Assembly: GCA_964561705.1 (NCBI GenBank)
Contig: CAZLQJ010000050.1
Location: forward strand, 1-13,246
DNA length: 13,246 nt
DNA from: HGM12587 sp964561705
GTDB lineage: Bacteria > Bacillota > Clostridia > Lachnospirales > Lachnospiraceae
Direction: 5' to 3'
In this document: piece after piece, positions 1 through 6,643 of the stretch
Position numbering within the stretch: position 1 is the stretch's first letter
How the letters are laid out: every line of letters begins with the position of its first letter
Made by a program: the position numbers and the translations under genes
Notes under the pieces: generated by a model
Seen by the model: only the letters and a program-made list of their open reading frames with translations
Told to the model about the DNA's origin: nothing
Databases searched by the model: none

Positions 1-62
1 TGGTAAAAATCGGTCTTCGTAAAGGTGATGCAGCTATGGAAGTTCTTCTTGAACTTGTATAA
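1..62 (+). CDS. rplQ: Ribosomal protein L17, 3' end only
   Basis: The window opens inside a gene whose last 19 codons read VKIGLRKGDAAMEVLLELV and then stop at TAA (60-62). This matches the C-terminal end of bacterial L17, which typically finishes with a basic RxGDAA stretch and ELV. L17 is a large-subunit protein near the peptide exit tunnel and is normally the last gene of the rpoA operon. The terminator directly downstream agrees with an operon end. Only the tail is visible, so identity rests on this short motif plus the ecf-truA-rplM genes at the other end of the window, which are its usual neighbours. Confidence 0.85.
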   Translation, partial: VKIGLRKGDAAMEVLLELV

Positions 63-80
63 TCATAAGATAGTATTTTT

Positions 81-114
81 AAACCCAGTCGGCAGAATGC
101 CGACTGGGTTTTTT
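81..114 (+). terminator. Intrinsic terminator after rplQ
   Basis: A perfect 14-bp inverted repeat (81-94 with 98-111) is separated by a GAA loop. The GC core is CCCAGTCGGCA, and the hairpin runs into a T tract ending at 114. It lies 19 bases after the rplQ stop and should end the upstream ribosomal-protein/rpoA transcript, separating it from the pduL-rnf unit. Confidence 0.95.
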
Positions 115-152
115 GCGCTTATTTTGTGAAAATTGGTGAAAATAGACAAAAA

Positions 153-170
153 TAGTTACAAAATTAACAA
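153..170. promoter_or_regulatory. Candidate Rex (redox repressor) operator
   Basis: The 18 bases TAGTTACAAAATTAACAA match the clostridial Rex consensus TTGTTAA-N4-TTAACAA at 12 of 14 specified positions, and the right half-site is exact. Rex is an NADH/NAD+-sensing repressor of fermentative and electron-transfer genes, so a site upstream of pduL-rnf fits. A TATGAT -10-like hexamer (173-178) lies just after it, but no good -35 pairs with that hexamer. The region is very AT-rich, which raises the chance of a fortuitous match. Confidence 0.4.
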
Positions 171-201
171 AATATGATAACAAAATAACAATGGTAGATT
201 T

Positions 202-230
202 TTGAATTTAAGTGTGCTACATTAAATTAT
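202..230 (+). promoter_or_regulatory. Possible sigma-A promoter for pduL-rnf
   Basis: TTGAAT (202-207) and AATTAT (225-230) are separated by 17 bases. Each matches four or five of six positions of the vegetative consensus. It is the best-spaced pair between the rplQ terminator and pduL and would give a leader of about 50 bases. The alternative is the TATGAT hexamer at 173-178, next to the Rex-like dyad. The AT-rich context makes either call tentative. Confidence 0.35.
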
Positions 231-288
231 AGAAGATAGAGGAGTGAAGAAAACCGGATAGATATGGAATTCGGTTTCAAGTGAAGTT

Positions 289-933
289 ATGGGGAATATT
301 AGGATACCAATTGAAACGTCAGCCAGACATATTCACATCAGTCAGGAGGATTTTGAAAAATTATTTGGTACAGGCAGGGAATTGACATTTGTGAAAGAAT
401 TATCACAGCCGGGTCAATATCTGGCAAAGGAAAGGATTACTATTCAGGGACCGAGAGGAACCTTTGAAAATGTAGCAATCCTGGGGCCATTTCGTAAAGA
501 AACACAGGTGGAACTGTCACTGACTGATACACGGAAGATTGGTGTAGAAGGAGTGATCCGGCAGTCCGGAGATATTGAAGGAACGCCAGGATGCAAATTG
601 ATCACGGAAAATGGAAGTTTAGAAATCTCTAAAGGTGTGATCGTAGCGAAGCGACACATTCATATGACTCCATCGGATGCTGTGAAGATGGGATTAAAGG
701 ATAACGAAGAAGTTTTTGTAATTACAAAAAGTTTTGAGAGAGCTTTAATCTATGCGAACGTCGTGGTGCGTATCAGTTGGGATTATCGGTTGTCCATGCA
801 TGTGGATACAGATGAGGCGAATGCCTTTGCCGGTGATGAGGATCCACAGGGTGTTGTATTGAAACTTTTTGGTGGAGACGCTTATGATCTTGGAAAATGG
901 GCGGACGAGTTGATGGAAGGTATTCACCGATAG
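289..933 (+). CDS. pduL: PduL-type phosphate acyltransferase
   Basis: This 214-residue protein belongs to the PduL family, which transfers acyl groups between CoA and phosphate (acetyl- or propionyl-CoA to acyl phosphate) and is unrelated to Pta. The family's two His-rich repeats are visible: ARHIHIS with H14 and H16, and KRHIHMTP with H123 and H125. H171 in MHVDTDEANA completes the likely zinc ligand set. There is no N-terminal extension of the kind that targets PduL into microcompartments, so this is probably a cytosolic enzyme for ATP-yielding acetate or propionate formation, with a kinase encoded elsewhere. ATG 289 is the only usable start after an in-frame TAG at 259. Its ribosome binding site is weak (GTGAAG, 281-286), and a small hairpin (249-278) lies just upstream. 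It is followed after 42 bases by rnfC with no terminator, so it probably heads the rnf transcript. Substrate chain length cannot be read from the sequence. Confidence 0.9.
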   Translation: MGNIRIPIETSARHIHISQEDFEKLFGTGRELTFVKELSQPGQYLAKERITIQGPRGTFENVAILGPFRKETQVELSLTDTRKIGVEGVIRQSGDIEGTPGCKLITENGSLEISKGVIVAKRHIHMTPSDAVKMGLKDNEEVFVITKSFERALIYANVVVRISWDYRLSMHVDTDEANAFAGDEDPQGVVLKLFGGDAYDLGKWADELMEGIHR

Positions 934-975
934 GCAGCGTAAAGATTTGGAAAATTGAATAAGGGGGAAAATGAC

Positions 976-2313
976 ATGAGAAAGGTTACATTTAGGGGCG
1001 GCGTGCACCCGAAGGATCAAAAACAGTTTTCCAGAGAGATACCATATCTTGTTTATGAACCAAAGGGAGAGATGGTCTTTCCGCTAAATCAGCACATTGG
1101 GGCGCCGGCAAATCCTGTTGTTAAAAAGGGAGATGAAGTTCTGGCGGGACAGATGATTGCGGAGGCTGGAGGATTTGTTTCGGCAAACATTATCAGTTCC
1201 TGTTCCGGAAAGGTAAAGACGATTGAAAAACGCCGAACAGCCACAGGAACAACAGCCATGGCAATTGTTATCGAGAATGATGGGGAATTTCGTACCGTTG
1301 AAGGAATTGGTGCGGAAACCGATTTTAAAACACTGAACAATGAACAAATCTTGGAAAAGATCAAGGCAGCAGGGATCGTAGGTCTTGGTGGTGCCGGCTT
1401 TCCGACGCATGTGAAACTTGCACCGAAAAATCCGGAAGAAATCAGATATGTGATCGCTAACGGTGCAGAGTGTGAGCCTTATATCACCTGTGACGACAGA
1501 TTGATGAGAGAAAATGCGAAAGAGATTGTAACGGGGATGGAGGTTATTTTGCGTCTGTTTCCAAATGCAGAAGGCATTGTGCTCATTGAAGAAAATAAGC
1601 CGGAAGCAATAGAAGCAATGGAAATTGCCTGTAAATCTACCGCAAAGGTAAGTGTCTTGCAGGTGCAGACCAAATATCCTCAGGGCGGTGAACGTTCTAT
1701 CGTTTCCGTTGTAACCGGAAAGCATTTGAAGTTGGGAATGCTTCCTGCAGATCTTGGATGTGTCGTAGATAATGTGGCGACAGTTTATGCCGTTTATGAG
1801 GCGGTTTGTAAGTCAACCCCACTGATGGTCAAAGGATTGACTGTTTCCGGTGATGCGGTGTTACATCCGACAAATTTTAAGGTACGGATCGGAACCAGTT
1901 TTGCAGAACTTTTCGAGGCAGCCGGAGGCGTGAAAGAGGGAATGGAACTGAAAAAGGCAATCTGCGGAGGGCCGATGATGGGATTTGCCATGGCAGATCT
2001 GGATGTTCCGGTACAAAAGAGCAATAATGCATTGACGCTTTTGGGAAAAGATGAGGTAGAAGAGGCATTGGAGCAGGCAACTGCCTGTTTAAGATGCGGA
2101 AGCTGTAATGATGCCTGTTCCTTGGGATTGGTGCCACAGATGATGGCGGCCGCAGCATTGCGTAAGGATTATGAAAGATATGAGAAGAAGCTTTATGGTC
2201 TGGAATGTGTGGCATGTGGTTCCTGTACCTATGTCTGTCCTGCAAAACGACCATTGATGCAGTTGTTTAAAAAGACAAAAGCTGAGATCATGGCAGCGAA
2301 GAAAAGGGGGTAG
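976..2313 (+). CDS. rnfC: Rnf electron transport complex subunit C
   Basis: RnfC (445 residues) is the peripheral, NAD(H)-binding, flavin- and Fe-S-containing subunit of the Rnf complex, which oxidises ferredoxin and reduces NAD+ while pumping Na+ or H+. It opens with the family signature FRGGVHP and a barrel-sandwich-like N-terminal domain. The nucleotide/flavin region follows, with GLGGAGFPTHVK (136-147) and NGAECEPY (162-169). Two ferredoxin-type cysteine sets close the protein: C371/C374/C377/C381 and C411/C414/C417/C421, each normally holding a [4Fe-4S] cluster. ATG 976 is chosen because AGGGGG (962-967) lies 8 bases upstream. An in-frame TTG at 955 would put the ribosome binding site inside the gene. 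rnfD starts 6 bases after the stop. The order C-D/G-E-A-B is that of the clostridial and Acetobacterium complexes. Confidence 0.96.
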   Translation: MRKVTFRGGVHPKDQKQFSREIPYLVYEPKGEMVFPLNQHIGAPANPVVKKGDEVLAGQMIAEAGGFVSANIISSCSGKVKTIEKRRTATGTTAMAIVIENDGEFRTVEGIGAETDFKTLNNEQILEKIKAAGIVGLGGAGFPTHVKLAPKNPEEIRYVIANGAECEPYITCDDRLMRENAKEIVTGMEVILRLFPNAEGIVLIEENKPEAIEAMEIACKSTAKVSVLQVQTKYPQGGERSIVSVVTGKHLKLGMLPADLGCVVDNVATVYAVYEAVCKSTPLMVKGLTVSGDAVLHPTNFKVRIGTSFAELFEAAGGVKEGMELKKAICGGPMMGFAMADLDVPVQKSNNALTLLGKDEVEEALEQATACLRCGSCNDACSLGLVPQMMAAAALRKDYERYEKKLYGLECVACGSCTYVCPAKRPLMQLFKKTKAEIMAAKKRG

Positions 2314-2319
2314 TGAGAA

Positions 2320-3870
2320 ATGACAAAATTATTGAACGTTTCCTCCAGCCCGCACGTTAGAAGCGAACGTACGACACAGAAAATCATGTTTCAGGTGATT
2401 CTGGCATTGATGCCTGTGACAGTTTTGGGTATTTTAAATTATGGAATGGGAGCGATTTCAGTGATCGTCTCCTCTGTTGTTTCTGCAGTAGCTGCGGAAG
2501 GTATTTTCAATGTATTTACCAAGCGTCCGCAGACCATAAAGGACGGAAGCGCAGCCTTAACAGGGCTGATGCTTGCATTGATCCTGCCTCCGGAATTACC
2601 GCTTTATATTCCAATTTTAGGCAGCATATTTGCCATTTTGGTGGTGAAAAGCCTTTTTGGCGGTTTGGGACATAATTTCATGAACCCAGCGTTGGCAGCC
2701 AGATGTTTCCTGCTGATTTCTTTTGGAGCGTTGGTAACCGTGTACAAGGTAGATGGTGTCGCAACAGCAACTCCCCTGGCGAGTCTGGCAGCCGGAGAGA
2801 GCGTAAATATCATGGATATGTTTTGGGGAAGTGCCAGCGGTGTTATTGGAAGTTCTGCTTTTGGCGTTCTGCTTGGCGGGGCACTTTTACTGGGATTTCA
2901 GGTCATTACTTATGAGATTCCATTGACGATCATTCTTTCTTTTACCTTATTTTTAGGAATTTTTGGCGGACATGGATTTGATCCTTATTATCTTTTGGTG
3001 CATTTAATGGGTGGCGGTATTCTCCTGGGTGCGTTTTTTATGGCCACAGATTATGTTACAAGTCCTGTGACTTCTCAAGGACAGTTGGTATTTGGCACTG
3101 TAATCGGCGTTTTGATGGGCTTATTTCATGTATTCGGCACAACGCCTGACTCCGGCAGTTATGCGATCATTATTGCAAATATGCTGGTTCCGCTGATTGA
3201 CGAATATATGGTTCCGGTGGCTTATGGACATAGAAAGCAAAAGGAAGAGGAAGGATTTACCATTCCGCGGCCAGCACTTGTTCTCTGCGTGATCACATTG
3301 ATCTCCGGAGCAGCACTCAGCGGTGTTTATGAGATGACGAAAGATGCCATTGAGGCACAGAAACTTGCGGAAGAAGCAGAAAGCTACCGTACTGTTTGTC
3401 CGGATGCGAAAGAATTTGTCATGGAAGAGAAGACGGATGCACTGGTAGCATCTCTGGATGGTGAAGTTTATGGTACGGACTTTGGAAATGTTTGGATCAA
3501 TAAAGTGATTGTTGGAAAAAATGCAGTAGGTGAAACCGCGGGATATGTGATCAGCGTTACTACCGGTGATGGGTTTGATGGTGACATTGTCATGTCTGTT
3601 GGAATAAATACCGAAGGAACTGTAACCGGACTGGAATTTACAGAAATCAATGAAACGGCAGGCATGGGAATGCTATGTACGGAAAGTAAATTTAAAGATC
3701 AGTTTCAAGGAAATACCGTAGATCGTTTTGTATTAAATAAGGCAGGCGGATCTACACAGCCAAATGAAATTGATTCGGTATCCGGTGCTTCGGTATCTTC
3801 AGGAGCCGTCGTAAATGCAGTGAATGCGGCGTTAGATTTCTTCGCACTTCATATGGAAACATTAAAATAG
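2320..3870 (+). CDS. rnfD/rnfG: RnfD-RnfG fusion protein
   Basis: This single uninterrupted 516-codon frame joins two Rnf subunits that are normally separate. Residues 1 to about 305 are RnfD, an integral membrane subunit with many hydrophobic helices. It has the N-terminal SSPHVRS motif and the ATATPLA motif, where T151 is the expected covalent FMN site. A charged linker (GHRKQKEEE, from about 303) leads into the RnfG part: one membrane helix at about 317-335 (RPALVLCVITLISGAALSG), then an extracytoplasmic FMN-binding domain. Its flavinylation motif is DSVSGAS, with S491 in the place of the usual Thr. Both halves look complete, and the linker is on the cytoplasmic side expected for the RnfD C-terminus and the RnfG N-terminus. 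The ribosome binding site AAAAGGGGG (2302-2310) lies inside the end of rnfC. The flavins would be attached by an ApbE-type transferase not encoded here. The fusion is clear from the reading frame, but whether it is processed is unknown. Confidence 0.93.
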   Translation: MTKLLNVSSSPHVRSERTTQKIMFQVILALMPVTVLGILNYGMGAISVIVSSVVSAVAAEGIFNVFTKRPQTIKDGSAALTGLMLALILPPELPLYIPILGSIFAILVVKSLFGGLGHNFMNPALAARCFLLISFGALVTVYKVDGVATATPLASLAAGESVNIMDMFWGSASGVIGSSAFGVLLGGALLLGFQVITYEIPLTIILSFTLFLGIFGGHGFDPYYLLVHLMGGGILLGAFFMATDYVTSPVTSQGQLVFGTVIGVLMGLFHVFGTTPDSGSYAIIIANMLVPLIDEYMVPVAYGHRKQKEEEGFTIPRPALVLCVITLISGAALSGVYEMTKDAIEAQKLAEEAESYRTVCPDAKEFVMEEKTDALVASLDGEVYGTDFGNVWINKVIVGKNAVGETAGYVISVTTGDGFDGDIVMSVGINTEGTVTGLEFTEINETAGMGMLCTESKFKDQFQGNTVDRFVLNKAGGSTQPNEIDSVSGASVSSGAVVNAVNAALDFFALHMETLK

Positions 3871-3882
3871 GAGGTGGAAGCT

Positions 3883-4557
3883 ATGAAAGAAAAAAATTCT
3901 TTAATGGGTCTGATCTATAATGGTGTCATTAAATCAAATCCATCTCTGGTCCTGATGTTGGGGATGTGTCCTACACTGGCGGTTACGACCTCTGCGATCA
4001 ATGGAGTCGGTATGGGAGTGTCCACCATGGCAGTTTTGATCGTTTCTAATCTGCTGATTTCCCTTTTGCGAAAACTGATTCCGGATGAGGTGAGACTACC
4101 GGCGTACATTGTTGTCGTTGCCTCATTGGTAACAGTGGTAGAAATGATCATGCAGGCGTATCTTCCGGCTCTATACAGTGCATTAGGACTTTATATTCCT
4201 TTGATCGTTGTAAATTGTATCATTTTGGGACGGGCGGAAGCATTTGCCTCCCAGAATGATCCGCTGCCGTCCGTGTTTGACGGAATTGGCATGGGATTGG
4301 GCTTTACATTGGCACTTTTAATGATTGGAACCATCCGGGAACTTTTGGGTTCCGGTTCCGTATTTGGGATTCGTATTTTACCGGAAAGTTATCAGCCGGT
4401 TACAATCTTTATTAAAGCTCCGGGAGCCTTTTTGGTGATTGCGTTCATTATCGCTGTGATGAATGCATTGAAAGTTCCGACGAGAGCGAATGAAATCGTA
4501 GAAGATTGTGATGGATGCTGTGCACATTGCAACAAATGTGGAACGAAGGAGGGATAG
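3883..4557 (+). CDS. rnfE: Rnf electron transport complex subunit E
   Basis: RnfE (224 residues) is a six-helix membrane subunit homologous to RnfA and NqrD. Together RnfA and RnfE hold an Fe-S centre within the membrane. The signature LGMCPTLAVTTSA carries C29, and the second half-repeat VVNCIILG carries C112, the two cysteines expected for the intramembrane cluster. ATG 3883 is preferred because AGGAGG (3869-3874) lies 8 bases upstream. The in-frame GTG at 3874 overlaps that site. The protein ends in a short cysteine-rich tail (C209, C212, C213, C216, C219 within residues 209-224) after the last helix, which is not part of the core fold. The stop is followed by rnfA after only 3 bases. Confidence 0.95.
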   Translation: MKEKNSLMGLIYNGVIKSNPSLVLMLGMCPTLAVTTSAINGVGMGVSTMAVLIVSNLLISLLRKLIPDEVRLPAYIVVVASLVTVVEMIMQAYLPALYSALGLYIPLIVVNCIILGRAEAFASQNDPLPSVFDGIGMGLGFTLALLMIGTIRELLGSGSVFGIRILPESYQPVTIFIKAPGAFLVIAFIIAVMNALKVPTRANEIVEDCDGCCAHCNKCGTKEG

Positions 4558-4560
4558 AAC

Positions 4561-5139
4561 ATGACAGCTTTGTTTATGATCGTAATTACCACGGCACTTG
4601 TAAATAATGTGGTATTAAGTCAGTTTTTGGGTATTTGTTCCTTTCTTGGCGTTTCCAAGCAGGTAAAAACCTCGGCAAGTTTGGGTGCGGCAGTTACCTT
4701 TGTCATAGGTATTGCTTCGGCAGTGGCAAATCTGCTTTATCGGTTTATTCTGGTACCTTTGAACCTTACTTATTTACAGACCATTGTATTTATTCTGGTA
4801 ATTGCAGCCCTGGTTCAGCTGGTAGAAATGTTTTTGAAAAAAACATCTCCGGCACTCTATCAGGCTTTGGGAATTTTCCTTCCGCTGATCACGACAAACT
4901 GTGCAGTGTTAGGAGTTGCCTTAACCAATGTGCAGAATGGATATGGTTTTATCCAAAGTGTTGTTTCCGGAATTGGAACGGGATTGGGCTATACGCTTGC
5001 AATCATTCTTTTGGCGAGTATCCGAAGTCGCATTGATGAAGAAGTAATACCGGCACCATTTCGCGGTGCACCGATCGTTCTTCTTTGCGCAGCACTGATG
5101 GCAATTGCATTTATGGGATTCAGCGGTCTGGACATTTGA
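4561..5139 (+). CDS. rnfA: Rnf electron transport complex subunit A
   Basis: RnfA (192 residues) is an integral membrane subunit, homologous to NqrE and paralogous to RnfE. The sequence is almost wholly hydrophobic with about six helices. It begins with the family stretch NNVVLSQFLGICSFLG (C26) and has the matching TTNCAVLGVAL (C114). These two cysteines correspond to those that, with the RnfE pair, bind the intramembrane Fe-S centre. The length is typical. The ribosome binding site GGAGGG (4549-4554) overlaps the end of rnfE, which points to translational coupling. rnfB follows after 15 bases. Confidence 0.96.
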   Translation: MTALFMIVITTALVNNVVLSQFLGICSFLGVSKQVKTSASLGAAVTFVIGIASAVANLLYRFILVPLNLTYLQTIVFILVIAALVQLVEMFLKKTSPALYQALGIFLPLITTNCAVLGVALTNVQNGYGFIQSVVSGIGTGLGYTLAIILLASIRSRIDEEVIPAPFRGAPIVLLCAALMAIAFMGFSGLDI

Positions 5140-5154
5140 TCGGGGAGGTAGTGT

Positions 5155-5943
5155 ATGGCAATTTTAATCGCGACACTCGTAGTTGGTGTGATCGGTCTGC
5201 TGATCGGTATTGCATTGGTTTATGCGGGTAAGAAGTTTGAAGTGGAAGTAGATGAAAGGGAAACGCAGATCAGATCCTGCCTTCCTGGAAATAACTGCGG
5301 AGCCTGTGGATATGCGGGCTGTGACGGTGTAGCAGTGGCCATTGTAAAGGGCGAGGCACCGGTGAATGCCTGTCCGGTAAATACAGCAGATCATGTGAAA
5401 GATATTGCTGCGATTATGGGCGTTGAGGCAGAGGAAACGGTTCGAAAGATTGCATTTGTGAAATGTTCCGGTGATTGTGAACATACTTCAAAAAAATGTA
5501 ATTATGTAGGGATTCAGGATTGCCGAGCAGCATCGTTAGCCGGTATTTCAGTGGGATCTTGTGATTATGGATGTCTGGGATATGGTTCCTGTGTTCAGGC
5601 CTGTACATATCAGGCACTTCATGTGCGTCAGGGCATTCCAGTGGTAGATGAAAAACTCTGTGCGGGCTGTGGCGCCTGTGTGAAGACCTGTCCAAAGCAT
5701 TTGATCGAACTTATTCCGGCAGAGAAAAAGGCAGCTGTTGCCTGTTCAAATCCGGAGAAAGGTGCAGAAGTCAAAAAGGTCTGCAGTGCCGGTTGTATAG
5801 GGTGTAAGATCTGTACAAAACAGTGTGAAGCGGAAGCAATTACCGTGGAGGGAACTTTGGCACAGGTGGATTATGAAAAATGCACCGGCTGCGGAGCCTG
5901 TGCGGAGAAATGTCCGTCGAAAGTTATAAGGATAAAAAATTGA
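5155..5943 (+). CDS. rnfB: Rnf electron transport complex subunit B
   Basis: RnfB (262 residues) is the membrane-anchored iron-sulfur subunit that takes electrons from reduced ferredoxin. An N-terminal helix (about residues 3-24) is followed by the RnfB-specific cluster motif NNCGACGYAGC with C48, C51, C56 and C73. Ferredoxin-type cysteine sets then start at about C136/C140 (CLGYGSCVQAC), C169 (CAGCGACVKTCP), C210/C214 (CIGCKICTKQC) and C243 (CTGCGACAEKCP). Five [4Fe-4S] clusters are therefore plausible, as in other clostridial RnfB proteins. The start is ATG 5155, with GGGGAGG (5142-5148) as ribosome binding site. It is the last gene of the rnf unit, and the terminator begins 18 bases after the stop. 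Confidence 0.96.
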   Translation: MAILIATLVVGVIGLLIGIALVYAGKKFEVEVDERETQIRSCLPGNNCGACGYAGCDGVAVAIVKGEAPVNACPVNTADHVKDIAAIMGVEAEETVRKIAFVKCSGDCEHTSKKCNYVGIQDCRAASLAGISVGSCDYGCLGYGSCVQACTYQALHVRQGIPVVDEKLCAGCGACVKTCPKHLIELIPAEKKAAVACSNPEKGAEVKKVCSAGCIGCKICTKQCEAEAITVEGTLAQVDYEKCTGCGACAEKCPSKVIRIKN

Positions 5944-5960
5944 GAAAAGAATAAAAAATG

Positions 5961-6024
5961 AAAAAATCCCGTAAAAGAACAATCAGGCAAAAGATGCCTA
6001 GGCTCGTTCTTTACGGGATTTTTT
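5961..6024. terminator. Bidirectional terminator between rnfB and the cyclophilin gene
   Basis: A long inverted repeat pairs 5961-5980 (six A, TCCCGTAAAAGAAC) with 6006-6024 (GTTCTTTACGGGA, six T), with one bulged A. A second small hairpin (AGGC 5985-5988 with GCCT 5996-5999) sits in the loop. The A tract on the left and the T tract on the right give a U-run in both directions, so the element can end both the rnf transcript and the opposing cyclophilin transcript. Confidence 0.93.
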
Positions 6025-6036
6025 GCAGAATAGACG

Positions 6037-6558
6037 TTACATCTTCTCTGGTTCTGGATATGTTTCACCGAAAGTTTCTACAGTCATAGTGTCAATGATC
6101 TGTGGTACCATCGGGCGGTCGCTCCAGTCAGTGCCGACCTGAGCAATGCGGTCCACTGCATCCAGTCCTTCGGTAACTTTTCCGAAAGCAGCATACTGGC
6201 CATCGAGATGCGGAGAATTTTTATGCATGATAAAGAACTGACTTCCAGCACTGTTTGGATTCATCGCGCGAGCCATAGAGAGTACGCCTTCGGTATGTTT
6301 TAATTCGTTTGCGAATCCGTTCTGTGCAAATTCACCTTTGATGGAGTAGCCAGGGCCTCCCATGCCGTTTCCGTCCGGGCATCCGCCCTGGATCATAAAT
6401 CCCGGAATTACGCGGTGAAAGATCAGTCCGTTGTAAAATCCTTTGTTGATCAGACTGATAAAGTTGTTTACGGTATTTGGAGCGATCTGTGGATAAAGTT
6501 CAGCTTTGATCACGTCGCCGTTTGCCATGTTGATCGTAACGATCGGGTTTTGTGCCAT
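6037..6558 (-). CDS. Cyclophilin-type peptidyl-prolyl cis-trans isomerase
   Basis: This 173-residue single-domain cyclophilin catalyses cis-trans isomerisation of peptide bonds before proline and assists protein folding. The core motif FHRVIPGFMIQGG (47-59) gives the catalytic R49 and the pocket residues F54 and Q57. SAGSQFFI (103-110) and LDGQYAAFGKV (118-128) are also present. The position matching Trp121 of human cyclophilin A is H117, common in bacterial forms and usually linked to weak cyclosporin binding. There is no signal peptide, so it is cytosolic. The start is at 6558, with GGCAGGA upstream on the minus strand. It is the only minus-strand gene here and is transcribed alone, facing rnfB and divergent from the acetyltransferase gene. 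Confidence 0.95.
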   Translation of the reverse strand: MAQNPIVTINMANGDVIKAELYPQIAPNTVNNFISLINKGFYNGLIFHRVIPGFMIQGGCPDGNGMGGPGYSIKGEFAQNGFANELKHTEGVLSMARAMNPNSAGSQFFIMHKNSPHLDGQYAAFGKVTEGLDAVDRIAQVGTDWSDRPMVPQIIDTMTVETFGETYPEPEKM

Positions 6559-6627
6559 ATGATAAATTCCTGCCTTTCTTCTTTTTGATTAGTTTAATAT
6601 ATTTTCGTAGATTCGTAAAGAAGGAAG

Positions 6628-6636
6628 TGTTATACT
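6628..6636 (+). promoter_or_regulatory. Extended -10 promoter for the acetyltransferase-parA unit
   Basis: TGTTATACT is an extended -10 element (TGn followed by TATACT, 6631-6636). A weak -35-like TAGATT lies at 6608-6613 with a 17-base spacer. The expected transcription start is about 6642-6645, at or next to the ATG at 6644. The purine-rich GAAGGAAG (6620-6627) would then lie outside the RNA. Confidence 0.5.
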
Positions 6637-6643
6637 AAGTTTC

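Noticed and set aside
133..149. Second Rex-like dyad (TTGGTGA and TAGACAA) upstream of pduL
   Set aside because: Each half matches only five of seven positions and the spacing is one base short, so it is not better than chance in this AT-rich stretch.
264..284. Six-codon reading frame (MEFGFK) just upstream of pduL as a leader peptide
   Set aside because: It has no ribosome binding site at proper distance, no run of regulatory codons and no attenuator-like terminator, so nothing supports its translation.
955..975. Upstream in-frame TTG start for rnfC
   Set aside because: It would place the strong AGGGGG ribosome binding site inside the gene, and RnfC proteins normally begin close to the FRGGVHP motif, which the ATG at 976 provides.
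1084..1725. Long open frame on the minus strand (213 codons) opposite rnfC
   Set aside because: It lies wholly within rnfC, has no recognisable motif or ribosome binding site, and has the Cys/His/Phe-rich composition typical of an antisense shadow.
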